Part shown: positions 38,243-49,640 of the stretch, piece by piece
Layout: every line of letters begins with the position of its first letter
Numbering within the stretch: position 1 is the first letter of the stretch
NCBI GenBank assembly: GCA_006176705.1
Contig: QRFJ01004987.1
Coordinates: 1-64,000 of the forward strand
DNA: 64,000 nucleotides
Direction: 5' to 3'
Source: Cocos nucifera
Lineage: Eukaryota; Streptophyta; Magnoliopsida; Arecales; Arecaceae
Program-made: the position numbers and the translations under genes
The notes under the pieces: generated by a model
Seen by the model: only the letters and a program-made list of their open reading frames with translations
What the model was told of the DNA's origin: nothing
Databases searched by the model: none

Positions 38243-39290
38243 GTTGGTGCTAGAACGAGGGCACTTTGAGCTCGTTTATTGGAAGAAACGAGCATCCAAT
38301 GAGAGAAGCTCCATCATGTTGTTTCAATACCAATGAGATTCAGCATCCATCTTTAATAGGTCCCATCCAGACTCAAATTGGGGGGCTCCAAATAAAGAAG
38401 AAATTTCAATCGAAGAAAGGATCCAGACAAAGAAGAAGATCATAACAAGGATAATCTGAACCAGCAAAGATATCACAGGATATAGATAAGAAATATGATA
38501 TGCAAATTTTTTAGTCATATTACATTCTTGATTTTTCATCAATTCTCTTGAGTTCTGGATAGAACCGAGTATTAGGAGGGAGATCTTCATTTGCATTTTC
38601 ATATGCTAGGCAAAATAATAACAACGTCTGAAATCCAAAATGAAATGAAGAGACTGAGATCCATGGAGAGATGGAAAAAATAGAGGGGTATTATAAAAAA
38701 TTAGAGGAGAATGAAGAGAGGCTTTCCTGGGTTGGTGGTTACTTTGGCATCCTACTGTTATATTTATCATACCTTCATTCGAGACTATGATATTATTTCT
38801 ATTCGTTACTCCCATGGATCATAAATTTTACCTATCTGGGTCAAATCAAAGCTGTATTTTCCAAGCTAAGGGATGTGCCATTTTTTTAGATACTACTGCA
38901 ATTATTTATTATTTTTTATACATTGCTCTATTAAATAGGATATGTAAATTCAAAAACTTAGCTACTATCATGCACCATCTGAACAGTGGATCATCCTCAT
39001 TAATTAACTAGAAGTTTTATGGCTCTTATTCAAATGTCGTATATTCATATTGATGACCAATATTTAATTGCTACATACTACTCACAAGTAGGATTTATTA
39101 TTGGAACTCCACATGCTATTAATTTTGTTTGATCTCTTATTACCTCAAGTGATTTTCCACTTAGTCGTATTTAACACCGGAATCCTATATGCTTTTAATC
39201 TTACTCCAATTCTTACTATATGCAATCACATTTGGCTTTTCTCATCTCAGAGCTATTGGTACATCTGATCAGATTTTGACTTTTTGAAGG
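38243..39290. other. Unassigned stretch after the gypsy-like LTR
   Basis: The first 90 bases hold the PBS-like site and short sequence after it. From 38336 to 39290 I see no similarity to the retrotransposons, no repeat and no convincing reading frame; open stretches stay below about 95 codons on either strand. It may be unique host sequence or a decayed element. Confidence 0.4.
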
Positions 39291-40600
39291 AAGAGAGAGG
39301 GGAGGGAATGGTGTCCGTAGGCCTCTCCCCAACCCAGGCGACCCAACTGATCGATGTCCTTCTCATGCATGCACTCCACCAATCTCCCTCATGATCCCAG
39401 GTGGTGCCGACTTCAAAAAAAAAAGGGAGTTCAATCCTCTATTTTCAAAAAAAAAAAGGAGAGATCAAGCTGACCTCATTCTCCCTCATGATCCTAGCGG
39501 CACCGAAGTCTCCCATCGTGATCTCAGGCAGCGCCGACCTCCTCCCACAAAAGAAGGAGGGGGAAAGAAGTAGTTGGCACCTCTCTAGCCGATCTCCCCT
39601 CTCCCATGCATTCGCGCGTCTAGCCGACCTCCCCCATGCTCCAGGCATGACCGTGATGGCACCAACGACCTCCTCCCCTAGCCGATCTCCTCCTTCGGAG
39701 CACCCCTCTGGTCTTCCTGCTCCTAGGCAGAACTTAGGCACGTTCGATCGACCCCCGGTGGCCAATTTGCTTCCTTCCACGTGCCATGTGCTGCAGTCGA
39801 TCTCCTCCTTTGTGGTGCCCCTCCGATTTTTCCTCTCCCAAGTAGAACTTGGGCACGTTTGGTCGACCCCCAGTGGCCGATCCCCTTCCTTCCATGCACC
39901 AAGTGCCACAGCCAATCTCCTTCCTTCTATGCACCATGCATCGCGGTTGATCTTCTTCCTTTCATGCATCAAGCATGACGGCCGATCTCCTCCCATGGCG
40001 ACCCCTTCGATCTTTCCACTCTTAGGCACGACCCACGATGCTGGAGTCCCCCATCACAATATCGGGTGGTGCCGACCTCCCATAAAAAAAAAAAAAAAAA
40101 GCTTCTCTATTTCAAGAAATAGAAAAGGAAGAAAGAGGGGCATGGTAGGCAACCGCAGACTTCTCCCTAGTCCCTACGCATCCGATCGATCTTCCTTCTC
40201 TCTCCCACATCCATCATAGCCGTCAGGTAGATCTCCACCATCTAGCACATCAGATGCAATGACTCCCACTGATTTTCTTCTCCTTGCACCCCAAGTGACC
40301 CCGGCCCATCTTTCCACTATCGCATGCTTCGGAGACCCCTTTGGCCAACCTATTCCTCTCCATGCACCCCCAGCCATGACCGAGCTTCTTTTTCCCTATG
40401 GCTAAGCTTTTCTCTCATGCATCTAGGTGTGCCCCTCTAGTAGAGCTCCTTCCATGTGCCCATGCATGGCTGAACCCATCATAGTGACACCAACATTCAC
40501 CCAGGTGGCACCAAGGTCCTCCATCACGATCTCAATCGATGCTGATCTCCTCCAAAAAAAATAAATAGAAATAAATAAATTAATAAATAAGTAAATAAAT
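39291..40600. repeat. GC-richer degenerate repeat tract
   Basis: Loose repetition of phrases such as GCCGATCTCCTCC and CCATGCACC about every 40-60 bases, with A-runs at 39415, 39448 and 40085. Long open frames on both strands (272 codons plus, 194 minus) come from the base composition. No domain recognised. Confidence 0.55.
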
Positions 40601-40609
40601 TAATAAAAA

Positions 40610-41490
40610 TAAATAAGAGAGAAGAAGAAAAGAATAAGAAGAGGAGGAAAGAGGAAGCCAGCTGGTACTCTCCCCTTGCGCTCATGCATTTTCGACCAGT
40701 GTGGATGAACCTACCATGATGGTGCCAAGGTCCGTGCATCTCCAGCATGGCTGAACCTGCCACCAAGTGGCTTCCAAAGTACTCAGTGAGCACGAGTTGA
40801 AGTCCTCCTGAGGTCCATGCACTCCAGATGTAGCTGAAGTCCCCCGTGCATGCATCTGTTCAACCCCTTCTGAAGTTCTTCCGTATGCATTTCATATCAA
40901 ATGGTGCCAAAGCTGACTTGGAGCAACCTCAAAATCATACGTAAAAAGAAAGGCCACAATCTCCATAAACAACTATGAATTTTATCCACCGAAGCTGAGT
41001 TGATACAAAAAATATATACATATATACATATAATAAAATAATAAAAAAAGATGAAGAAGAAGAGAATGAGAAGAAAAGGAAAGAAGAGGCCAGCCGGCTG
41101 ATCCTCTCCCCCACACACCTAGATGTGGATGAACTAGCCATGATGGAGTCGAGGTCCGTGCACCCCCAAAGCAGCTGAACCTATCACCAAGTAGCTCTCA
41201 AGGTCCTCGTACATGTGGTGCCGATGTCCTCACAAGGCCTATGCACTCTCAGCATGGCCGAGGTTCCATCATGCACTGAGATCCTTGCACTTTGCAATCG
41301 AAGTCCCCTGCACGTGCATTTGCTCGACCTTTTATGAAGTCCTCTCATATGCATCTCATATCATACAGTGCCGGGGCTCACTTGGAGCAACCACAAAGCC
41401 ACCTGCAAAATGCTACAACCCCAGCATGCGGATCTATGAAATTCATCCACTGAAGCCAAGTTGATACAAAGGAAATGAGAAGAAAGAGAA
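40610..41490. repeat. Diverged tandem duplication of about 440 bp
   Basis: Unit 1, about 40610-41035, and unit 2, about 41040-41490, share an A/G-rich GAAGAAGAGAA start, GGTCCGTGCA (40729 and 41153), CACTTGGAGCAACC and a TGATACAAA end (41001 and 41462). The offset grows from 424 to 461 through indels. Purine runs (GAA)n mark the unit edges. Confidence 0.75.
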
Positions 41491-42129
41491 GAAGAAGAAG
41501 AAGAAGAAGACAAAGCCTAATCTGAACTAAAGTAATCCAAAATAAAAGCTCAAATCAAGTAACAAGAGGAGATCAAACAGAGCCCAAGATCTCCCTAATA
41601 AAGAACTCAAGGTAAAAGACTTCCAAAATTTTATCCATTATTATTTTCCTTTCCTGTAGGACTATAGGATGCCAAAATCATGGTCGAACCCAAAGCCAAT
41701 TATGACTAAGTTCAAGAAAATAAAGCTGAAGCTGAAGTGAAAATAAATGCTGAAGCTGAAGTTAGAATCAAAACCAATCCGAGGTCAAGCTCAAGACCAA
41801 TCCAATGTCAAGTTCAAGATCTATCCAAAGTGAAAGCAAAACAAATCCAAGGCAAAGATCATACAAGTCCGAGGCCTACATAGGTTCAAACTTAAAAGAC
41901 TGAGGCTAATAGAAATTCAACCTCAATAAGTCAAGCCCAAAAAAAAAAAATTGAGATTAAAGCCTAGGCCAAGCTAAGGTCAAATTCAAGGCCAAGTTCA
42001 GAGTCAAGTTCAAAGTCAAGGATAAGCTGAAGTCAAAATCACAACCAAGATCGAACTACCAAGCTCAAATTCAAGTCAAGGAAAAAATCAAGGCCAAGAA
42101 AGCAGACTTAACAAGAACATTAATCAAAG
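41491..42129. repeat. Purine-rich short-motif tract
   Basis: Degenerate repetition of CAAG, AAGCTGAAG and GGTCAAG-like words, strongly purine-rich on the plus strand. No gene seen. Confidence 0.5.
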
Positions 42130-42606
42130 AAGATCCCACTAACCTAGGATGAGAGGAGGGGAGAGGCCCTTTCAATTGCCCTCATGTGCTCCTACAGCCT
42201 TGTTAGGAACAAGAGGAGAACCTCATCTTAATAGGAGCAAAGCGAAGACCTCATTAATCTAAGATGAGATGAGGAGAGAGATCCTTTCAATGGCTCTTAC
42301 ATGCCCCTACAGCCCTATTAGGAATAGGAGGAGAACATTCTCCTAACATGAGAAAAGCAAAGACCTCATTAATCTAAGATGAGATAAGGGAAAAGGCCCT
42401 TTCAATGGCCCTTATGTGTCCCTACAGTCCTGTTAGGAACAGAAGGAGAACGTCATCCTAACATAAGCAAAGCAAAGACCCAGTTAGTCTAAGATGAGAG
42501 GAGGGGAGAAGTTCTTTCAATGGTCCTTATGTGCCCCTATAATCCTTTTAGAAATAGGAGGAGAATCTCATCCTAACATAAGCAAAGCAAGGACCCCCAT
42601 GGATAA
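42130..42606. repeat. 115-bp tandem array, four units
   Basis: CTAGGATGAG or CTAAGATGAG recurs at 42144, 42259, 42374 and 42489, exactly 115 bases apart. Units share CCCTTTCAATGGCCC, CCCCTACAG and AGGAGGAGAA. Divergence between neighbouring units is moderate; no indels in the spacing. Confidence 0.85.
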
Positions 42607-42667
42607 GAGAAGAACCTCATCATGACATAGAGAGAAATGCTCCAATTATTTATGATAGGAGGATAAT

Positions 42668-43584
42668 TGTTAGATATGTATGCCCTAAAAGCTAGAATTG
42701 ACTGACACTTGTTATACACTTCTAAGGGCAAAATTATAATTTTGATTATAAATAATAAAATGGGTTATTTTCTATCATAATGTGTATTTAGTGTCTATGA
42801 TACATCCCTTAAGTTAGTGGCAATGATAATTCTTATTTTCAAGAGTTGAAAATTTAAGACATGAATTTTTATTATTAACTCATAAAATGCTCTTAACCAT
42901 AGGATCATCATGAGGATGGTGATTGATTCAGAAATTGGTGTATAATCGCTTTTTCATAGTAGATGAGTCTTGAGTCTATGGTGTAGAGACACCAGAGCGA
43001 GAGTACAGGTACTCATTAGAGAACGAGGGCACTGAGCGTGACCACCTCAAGTAGTTATTAGGAAGTCTATCTTCTCGTCAATGACTAGCTCGAAGCTATA
43101 GTTGTGTGTCTGGTTCTTTGACCTGAGGTGCATCGGCAGTTCATCTTGAGGGTGTTATATTTTGACTACACCATGATTCAGTCTCCTAGCCATTCAGAAT
43201 CCTGAGGTGTATGTTGGCTATAGCATGTTCATTGTAGGAATTGGATTGCACCAAGAGAAAATCTATCTACCTCGGTAGATGAGGAGTAGCCCTATGATGA
43301 TCACGAGAATCAAGTCGATAAACCCATGGCCATGGCAGAGTAAAATAATAGAAAGAGTTTCTATTAAGGTTTTTACATTGAACTTGAATCAAATGATTAA
43401 TCATATGATGGATATTAGGGTTTGATGAGTTCACCTTAACCCTAATCCGATCGGAGCTCAAGATAGAATAATTTAACCACATAGGTAATTGCACCAAGAG
43501 GTTCATTTTCAGTTCTGATACGTTGCCACCATATGCTGCTAGGTGTCACTGATGGATTTTGAGAGCAATTAGAATGATTTAGAT
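42668..43584 (+). repeat. Family A LTR, plus strand, 3' part missing
   Basis: Starts TGTTAGATATGTATGCCC and follows the family A LTR inversely to AGAATGATTTAGATGAT, then switches directly to RNase H codons. About 1.3 kb of the LTR is missing. Left of it lie the last 60 bases after the 115-bp array. Confidence 0.85.
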
Positions 43585-43725
43585 GATGACCTCGAGAAGG
43601 GATACATCGAGGTTAAGAGAGTCTACTCTGCAGATAATACGGCAGACCCACTTTCAAAGTCGTTGGACCAGCAGAGGATCGAAGCCCACCTTAAGAAGAT
43701 GGAACTTAGATTTATAGCCAATTAG
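43585..43725 (+). pseudogene. RNase H C-terminus of a plus-strand copia copy
   Basis: Forty-six codons and a stop in frame: DLEKGYIEVKRVYSADNTAD, then the PLSK motif and QQRIEAHLKKMELRFIAN. It keeps the last RNase H Asp motif and the end of pol, next to its PPT and LTR. Everything upstream of it in gag-pol has been deleted, with the break in GATGA, shared by LTR and pol. Confidence 0.85.
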
Positions 43726-43732
43726 CTTTAGG

Positions 43733-43747
43733 TCAAGTGAGAGTTTG
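43733..43747 (+). other. Polypurine tract of the plus-strand copy
   Basis: AGGTCAAGTGAGAGT-type tract immediately before TGTTAG at 43748. Confidence 0.7.
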
Positions 43748-44173
43748 TTAGATATGTGTGCCCTAGATGCTAGAATTAGCTAACACTTGTTATACACTTC
43801 TAAGGACAAAATTATAATTTTGACTATAAATAATAATATAAATTATTTTCTATCATAATGTGTATTTAGTGTCCGTGATATATCTTTTGAGTTAATGGCA
43901 ATGATAATTCTTATTTTTAAGAATTAAAAATTTAAGATATAAATTTTCATTATTAACTCATAAAATACTCCTGACCGTAGGATCATCAGGAGAATGATGA
44001 TTGATCTGAAAGATTGGTGTACAATCACTTCTTCCTAGTAGATGAGTCTTAAGTCTATAGTGTAAGGACATCAGAGCGAGAGTACAGGTACTCATTAGAG
44101 AATGCGGGTACTAAGCATGACCATCTCGAGCAGTCATTAAAAAGTCTACCTTCTCATCAATGACTGGCTCGAA
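43748..44173 (+). repeat. Family A LTR, plus strand, 5' part (left of A4)
   Basis: TGTTAGATATGTGTGCC onwards, following the LTR to CTGGCTCGAA. It continues on the far side of A4 at 54627, but about 222 bases of LTR are missing between the two halves and 42 bases of unrelated sequence (44174-44215) lie beside A4. Confidence 0.85.
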
Positions 44174-44215
44174 ATAATCTGACCCTGCATCAGATTGTTG
44201 ACTGGAGGGGTTAAC

Positions 44216-46501
44216 TGAAGGGAAATCCTGATTTCCCGGTCCAGGTTCGTTCCAGATCTGATTAGATCAAGAGATATATTTCAAAAATTTTTCTCTTGAT
44301 CTCAATCAGATCTTGATATATTTTAGATCTGATTCTTATTATTTTAATAAATAAAATAAAATAAGATAAATTAAATCAAATTTAATTTACCTGATTTGGG
44401 TAATCCTATTACCCTGTTAGATGATCCTGATTGCAGCGGAAGGTTCTGGATCTTAGCCACGCAAGCGCCTGGCCTCTACCGGTATCCACTCGGGTTGGAT
44501 CTGGAGATCCTCTTCTTCTCTATCACACCTCCAAAAATCAGATCTGGATCTGATCTGGAGGATCTTCAAAACTCTTTTGAAGATCAGCAGTCGTCCTTTT
44601 GCAGCAGCGCAGCCTTCTTGCTTTTGATCGCCTTTCTTTGATCTGAATCGCACCAACCAAAGTCCAAAACTCCTTTTGGACGTGGAGAGCAAGGGGAGAA
44701 GAGACTATGGCATGGAGAAGGAGGGGAGAGGCAGCCTTGGGGCATGGGAAATCTCTATTGAATTCACTTAGGAATTAGAGTTGGGCGCAGGGTCTTATTT
44801 ATAGACCTAGCTTGTGATCCAACTCCTCTTCCTCCCAACCAATCACAACCCTTTGTGAAATCAGATCTAAATCTGATTGGTGGGAATAGAGACCCCTGGA
44901 TTCCTCCTTAGAGGGTGCCTAAGACCAGTCAAAGTTGGTTCTTAGAAGAACTCTAATTGGAATCCAAAAAGGAGATGGAGTCCTTGTCCAACAAGGACTC
45001 CTAGGCGCCTCCAACTTGGGCTCACGCCACCCTTGGCGTGCGCCCTTCTCCTTGCCAGGTTCTGGCAGGGGGACAGGCCCCCACCAGCTCTCCAATAGGT
45101 GCATGACATGTGGTCAAAAGTCAAAGTGTCAATGGTCAACGTTTGACCAGTCAAAGGTAGACTTTTGACCAAAGTCAAAGAACAAGAAATGGCAGGTGAC
45201 CAAAAATGGCAGGTAATGTCTTACAAATAAGACAACCTATTCTGACTTGGACAACCTCCAGTCAGACCATATGAAGGCCTCTGATTGAGCACAAACTCCT
45301 TTGGCTCAGTCAGGACAACTTATTTATGATAGTAAAAGAAGAACGTTAGGTTCAATCGAGTGCTAGCACGATTTCCTTGAACCTAATTGAATCTCATTCA
45401 GATCAATTGAACTAGATCAGTTCAATTGATGATCACCAGATTCAAACCCTTGTTTGTGTGACCCAGTTAGGTTCAGTTCTGTATGGTAATGGGATATGTC
45501 ATGATCTCTATCATCGACATCATCGAAACTCCTTTCGATGGATCAGAACTCTTCTGATTCGAACAGCTAGAATGATCGATCATCTAAATCATTCTAATTG
45601 CTCCCAAAATCCACCAGTGACACCTAGCAGTATATGGTGGCAACCCATCAGAGCTGAATGCGAACCTCTTGGTGCAGCTACCTGTGTGATTAAGTTCTTC
45701 TATCTTGAGCCCCGATCAGATTAGGGTTAAGGTGAACTCGTCAAACCCTAGTCTCTGTCATATGATGTAATCATTCGATTCGAGTCCAATGTGAAAATCT
45801 AAATAGAAACTCTTTCTATTATTTCACTCTGCCATGGCCATGGGCTTCTGGACTTGATTCTCATGATCATCATAGGGCTGCTCCTCTACCACCGAGGTAG
45901 ATAGATTCCATCTTGATGCAATCCAGTTCCTACAATGAACATGCTATAGCCAACATACACCTCAGGGTTCCATATGGCTAGGAGACCGAGTAATGGTGTA
46001 GTCAAACTATAACACCCTCAAGGTGAACTGCCGATGCATCTCAGGTCAAAGAACCAGACACACTACTGCAGCATCGAGTCAGTCATTGACGAGAAGGTAG
46101 ACTTCCTAATGACTACTCGAGGTGGTCACGCTCAGTGCCCTCGTTCTCTAACGAGTACCTGTACTCTCGCTCCGGTGTCTCCACACCGTAGACTCAAGAC
46201 TCATCTACTAAAGAGAAGCGATTGTACACCAACCTTCCGGATCAATCACCATCCTCGTGATGATCCTATGGTCGGGAGCATTTTATGAGTTAATAATGAT
46301 TATTCATGTCTTAAATTTTCAACTCTTGAAAATATGAATTATCATTACCATTAACTCAAAGGATGTATCACAGACACTAAATACACATATGTGATAGAAA
46401 ATAACCCATTTTATTGATTATAGTCAAAATTATAATTTTGCCCCTAGAAGTGTATTACAAGTGTCAGCCAATTCTGGCTTCTAGGGCACATATATCTAAC
46501 A
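44216..46501 (-). repeat. A4 3' LTR
   Basis: 2286 bp from TGAAGGGAAATCC to CATATATCTAACA. Differs from the 5' LTR by scattered substitutions and a few one-base indels, for example GTTCCAG against GTCCAG near 44248. Confidence 0.95.
44797..44804 (-). promoter_or_regulatory. LTR TATA box (3' LTR copy)
   Basis: TATAAATA, minus strand. From here transcription would read out of the element into 44215 and below. Confidence 0.55.
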
Positions 46502-46515
46502 ATCTCCCACTTGTC
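46502..46515 (-). other. A4 polypurine tract
   Basis: Minus strand GACAAGTGGGAGAT directly before the LTR start, and directly after the pol stop codon at 46516-46518. Confidence 0.9.
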
Positions 46516-47020
46516 CTAAAGCCAATTGGCTACAAGTCTAAGTCCCATCTTCTCAAGGTGGGCTTCGATCTTCTGCTGGCCCAACGGCTTTGTAAGTGGG
46601 TCTGCCACATTATCTGTGGAGTTGACTCTCTTGACCTCGACGTAACCCTTCTCGAGGTAATCGCGGATGAGGTGGTATCGCCGCTCAATGTGCTTGGATT
46701 TCTGGTGAGACCTCGGCTCCTTAGCAAGGGCTATGGCGCCATTGTTGTCGCAGTATAGAGGAATGGCATCTGATGGCATTACTCCAATTTCTGCAGCAAA
46801 CTTCTTGTACCAGAATGCTTCCTTCGCAGCCTCTGATGCAGCGATATATTCTGCTTCCATGGTGGAATCTGCTATCACAGTTTGCTTGGAACTCTTCCAG
46901 CTGACAGCTCCACCATTGCACACAAACAGACTCCCAGATGTCGACTTTCGATCATCTATATCGGACATGAAAGTCCGAGTCTGTGTATCCCTGGACTTGG
47001 AGTTCTCCATTACCAAAGAC
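46516..47020 (-). pseudogene. A4 RNase H
   Basis: Nearly intact copia RNase H: GYTDSDF at the start, [11 protein letters not shown], the [10 protein letters not shown] motif with catalytic Glu, the [10 protein letters not shown] motif, [12 protein letters not shown] and DNVADPLTK, ending ANWL at the stop 46516-46518. Catalytic acids are present. A one-base insertion near 46969 separates GYTDSDF from the rest. It degrades the RNA of RNA-DNA hybrids during cDNA synthesis. Confidence 0.92.
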
Positions 47021-48319
47021 CAACATCATATCCTTAGTTCTTCTCAAGTACTTAAGGATACATTTCACAGAAGTCCAGTGTTCTTCACCTGGATTTGACT
47101 GATATCTGCTTGTGACACTCACAGCATGGGCTATATCAGGTCGTGTACATAGCATGGCATACATGAGGCTCCCTATTGCAGAAGCATAAGGGATCTTGCT
47201 CATGCGTTCTATTTCCTCAGGTGTGCTGGGGCACATCTTCTTGGAAAGATGAATACCATGTCTGAAGGGTATTAATCCCCTCTTAGAGTTTTCCATACTA
47301 AACCTCTTTAGTACTTTCCTCTATGTACATCTTCTGTGAAAGTCCTAGCATCCTATTCGGTCTATCCCTATAGACCTTAATTCCTAGAATAAAGGATGCT
47401 TCACCTAGGTCTTTCATGGAGAATTCCTTGGACAACCACATCTTGACTGATGTCAACATGGGAATATCATTCCCAATAAGGAGGATGTCATCCACGTACA
47501 ATACGAGGAAGACAACAGCGCTCCCACTGACCCTTTTGAAAACACATGGTTCCTCTTCATTTTTGATGAAACCAAACTTTTTGATCACATCATTGAAACG
47601 AGTGTTCCAGCTCCGAGATGCTTGCTTAAGTCCATATATGGACCTTTGCAGCTTGCAAACCTTGTGATCAGTATCACTGGATGTGAAACCTAGCGGCTGT
47701 TCCATATAGATATCTTCCTCAAGATATCCATTTAAGGAATGCCGTTTTCACGTCCATTTGCCATATTTCATAATCGAAATAGGCTGCAACAGCAAGCAAT
47801 GTGCGGATGGATTTTAGCATAGCTACTGGGGAAAAGGTATCCTGATAGTCAATGCCTTCGCGTTGACTATAACCTTTTGCCACCAAGTCTAGCCTTGAAT
47901 GTCTCCACATTCCCATCTGCACCAATCTTTCTCTTGAAGATCCATTTACACCCAATAGGTACTATACCTTCTGGTGGATCTACCAAGGTCCAGACTTGGT
48001 TTGAGTGCATCGAGTCAATTTCTGACTGCATTGCCTCTAGCCATTTCTCGGAGTCGATATCTGATATCGCCTCGTTGTAGGTTTTGGGATCATCACCATG
48101 AGCACCATTACCTACGAGGAACATTTCCTCTACATCCTCTGAAATAATACCTAAGTATCTTTCAGGGGGACGGGAAACTCTTTCCGATCTACGAGGTGGA
48201 GGAGGTAGTGTTCTTATTGGCTCAACCTGATTTGGTTCCACTTGGTCCTTAGCTCGTTCTGCTTGTGAGACTTTCTCATCAAGCTTAATCTGCTTTCCAA
48301 TGCCGCTATCTTGAATAAA
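47021..48319 (-). pseudogene. A4 reverse transcriptase and linker
   Basis: RVT_2 RT in order: linker with the PPPPRRSERVSRPPERYL stretch, [85 protein letters not shown] and the catalytic LYVDDILLIGND (YVDD at 47487-47498), then the thumb and connection with MYAMLCTRPDIAHAV. One-base insertions near 47313, 47734 and 47887 break the frame. All key motifs can be read, so damage is recent or an artefact of the consensus. Confidence 0.92.
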
Positions 48320-49010
48320 CTATTTTTCAAGAAAGATGGCATGTCGACTCACAATCACATTGTGGTCTTCTGGAATGTAGAAATAGTATCCTAATGACTC
48401 TTTAGGATATCCTATGAATCGAGCTCTGAAGGACCTAAACTCTAACTTGTCCGCTTGTTGTCTTTTGACATGAGCCGGACAACCCCAAATTCTGAGATGA
48501 CTCAGACTTGGTTTCTTACCGTGCCATATCTCATACGGTGTGGTAGGAACGGTTTTAGAGGGAACCCTATTCAGTAGATAGATTGAAGTTAACAATGAGT
48601 GTCCCCAAAGAAAATCAGGGAGGTCTGTGAAGCTCATCATGGATCGAACCATATCCTAATAGAGTCCGATTTCTCCATTCTGAAACCCCGTTGAGTTGAG
48701 GTGTTCCTGGTGGAGTCCATTGAGAGACTATGCCATTATCCTTGAGATAGTCTAGGAATTCCCTGCTAAGGTATTCACCTCCTCGATCTGATCGAAGAAC
48801 CTTAATGGGTTTTCCTGTTTGTTTTTCTACTTCATGTCTGAATTCTTTGAACTTTTCAAAAGGCTTCAGACTTGTGTCTCATAAGATACACATACCCATA
48901 CCTAGACAGATCATCGGTAAAGGTAATGAAGTAGACAAAATTGCCTCTAGCCGGCACATCAAATGGGCCGCACACATCAGTATGTACTAGGGCAAGGAGA
49001 TCTGTGGCCC
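48320..49010 (-). pseudogene. A4 integrase
   Basis: The core includes HTDVCGPFDVPARGNF (first catalytic Asp), FTDDLSRYGYVYLMRHKSEAF, a SDRGGEY-type second Asp near 48800 and a NGVSEWRNRT-type Glu near 48680. The C-terminal domain at 48320-48652 has PYEIWHGKKPSLSHLRIWGC and FIGYPKESLGYYFYIPEDHN. One-base insertions near 48655 and 48868, compared with A5, break it into three frames. Confidence 0.92.
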
Positions 49011-49640
49011 TCTCCCCATGTCCAACAAAAGGGAGTTTAGTCATTTTGCCTTGAAGACAAGATTCACAAGTTGGATATGACTCAAAAGTCAATGGACTCA
49101 ATAGCCCATTTTTCTCCAATTTGTTGATCCTATCTTCTGCTATATGACCTAATCTCAGGTGCCATAGATATCTGTCGTTTGGACTATCCCTAGGTCGTTT
49201 GGCATTCACGTTTTGCTCGATAGTTAGAACAGGTACATCAATATGTAGCTGATAAAGACCATTAATAAGGAAACCATTTGCAATTTTATTTCTTTCATAA
49301 AGAATGTTACAATGGTCCTTAAAGAAGGTGATCACATAACCTTCTTGTGCTAAGCATGAAACAGAAATCAAATTCCTGCTAGCTGCAGGCACATAATAAC
49401 AGTCTTTCAAAACTAAGTCTAAACCAGATGGTAATCGAAGAGGGTATGTTCCCACGGCTACTGCAGCAACTCTTGCTCCATTACCGATGCGTAGGATCAT
49501 GTCTCCATCCCTCAGCCTCCTGCTATCCTCAAGACCCTGCATAGAAGTGCACAGATGAGCACTAGAACCAGAGTCAAGCACCCAACTGGATGCAGAAGAA
49601 ACCGTAAGGTTAGACTCAATAACGAGCATACCTCCAGAAG
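49011..49640 (-). pseudogene. A4 protease and GAG-pre-integrase
   Basis: Uninterrupted from 49629 into integrase at 48856. DSGS at 49564-49575 in VLDSGSSAHLCTSM, IGNGARVAAVAVGTYPL, DCYYVPAASRNLISVS, then the zinc-binding RYLWHLRLGHIAEDRINKL and CESCLQGKMTKLPF. No stop in it: the Gln codon that is TAG in A1 and A5 is CAG here. Confidence 0.93.

Noticed and set aside
39401..40219. Plus-strand open frame of 272 codons, with a 194-codon frame opposite
   Set aside because: Rich in Pro, Ser and Lys from degenerate CTCC and A-run repeats, open on both strands, no domain and no plausible promoter. Composition explains it.
45458..46288. Small frames of 84 and 88 codons that recur in each LTR (for example 2296, 8356, 46034, 54159)
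   Set aside because: They recur because the LTR recurs; they lie antisense to the element, have no domain and are broken in several copies.
46414..47098. Plus-strand frames of 114 and 121 codons
   Set aside because: They lie opposite the A4 RNase H, which has clear catalytic motifs; they are shadows. The same holds for most plus-strand frames opposite family A pol and gag.
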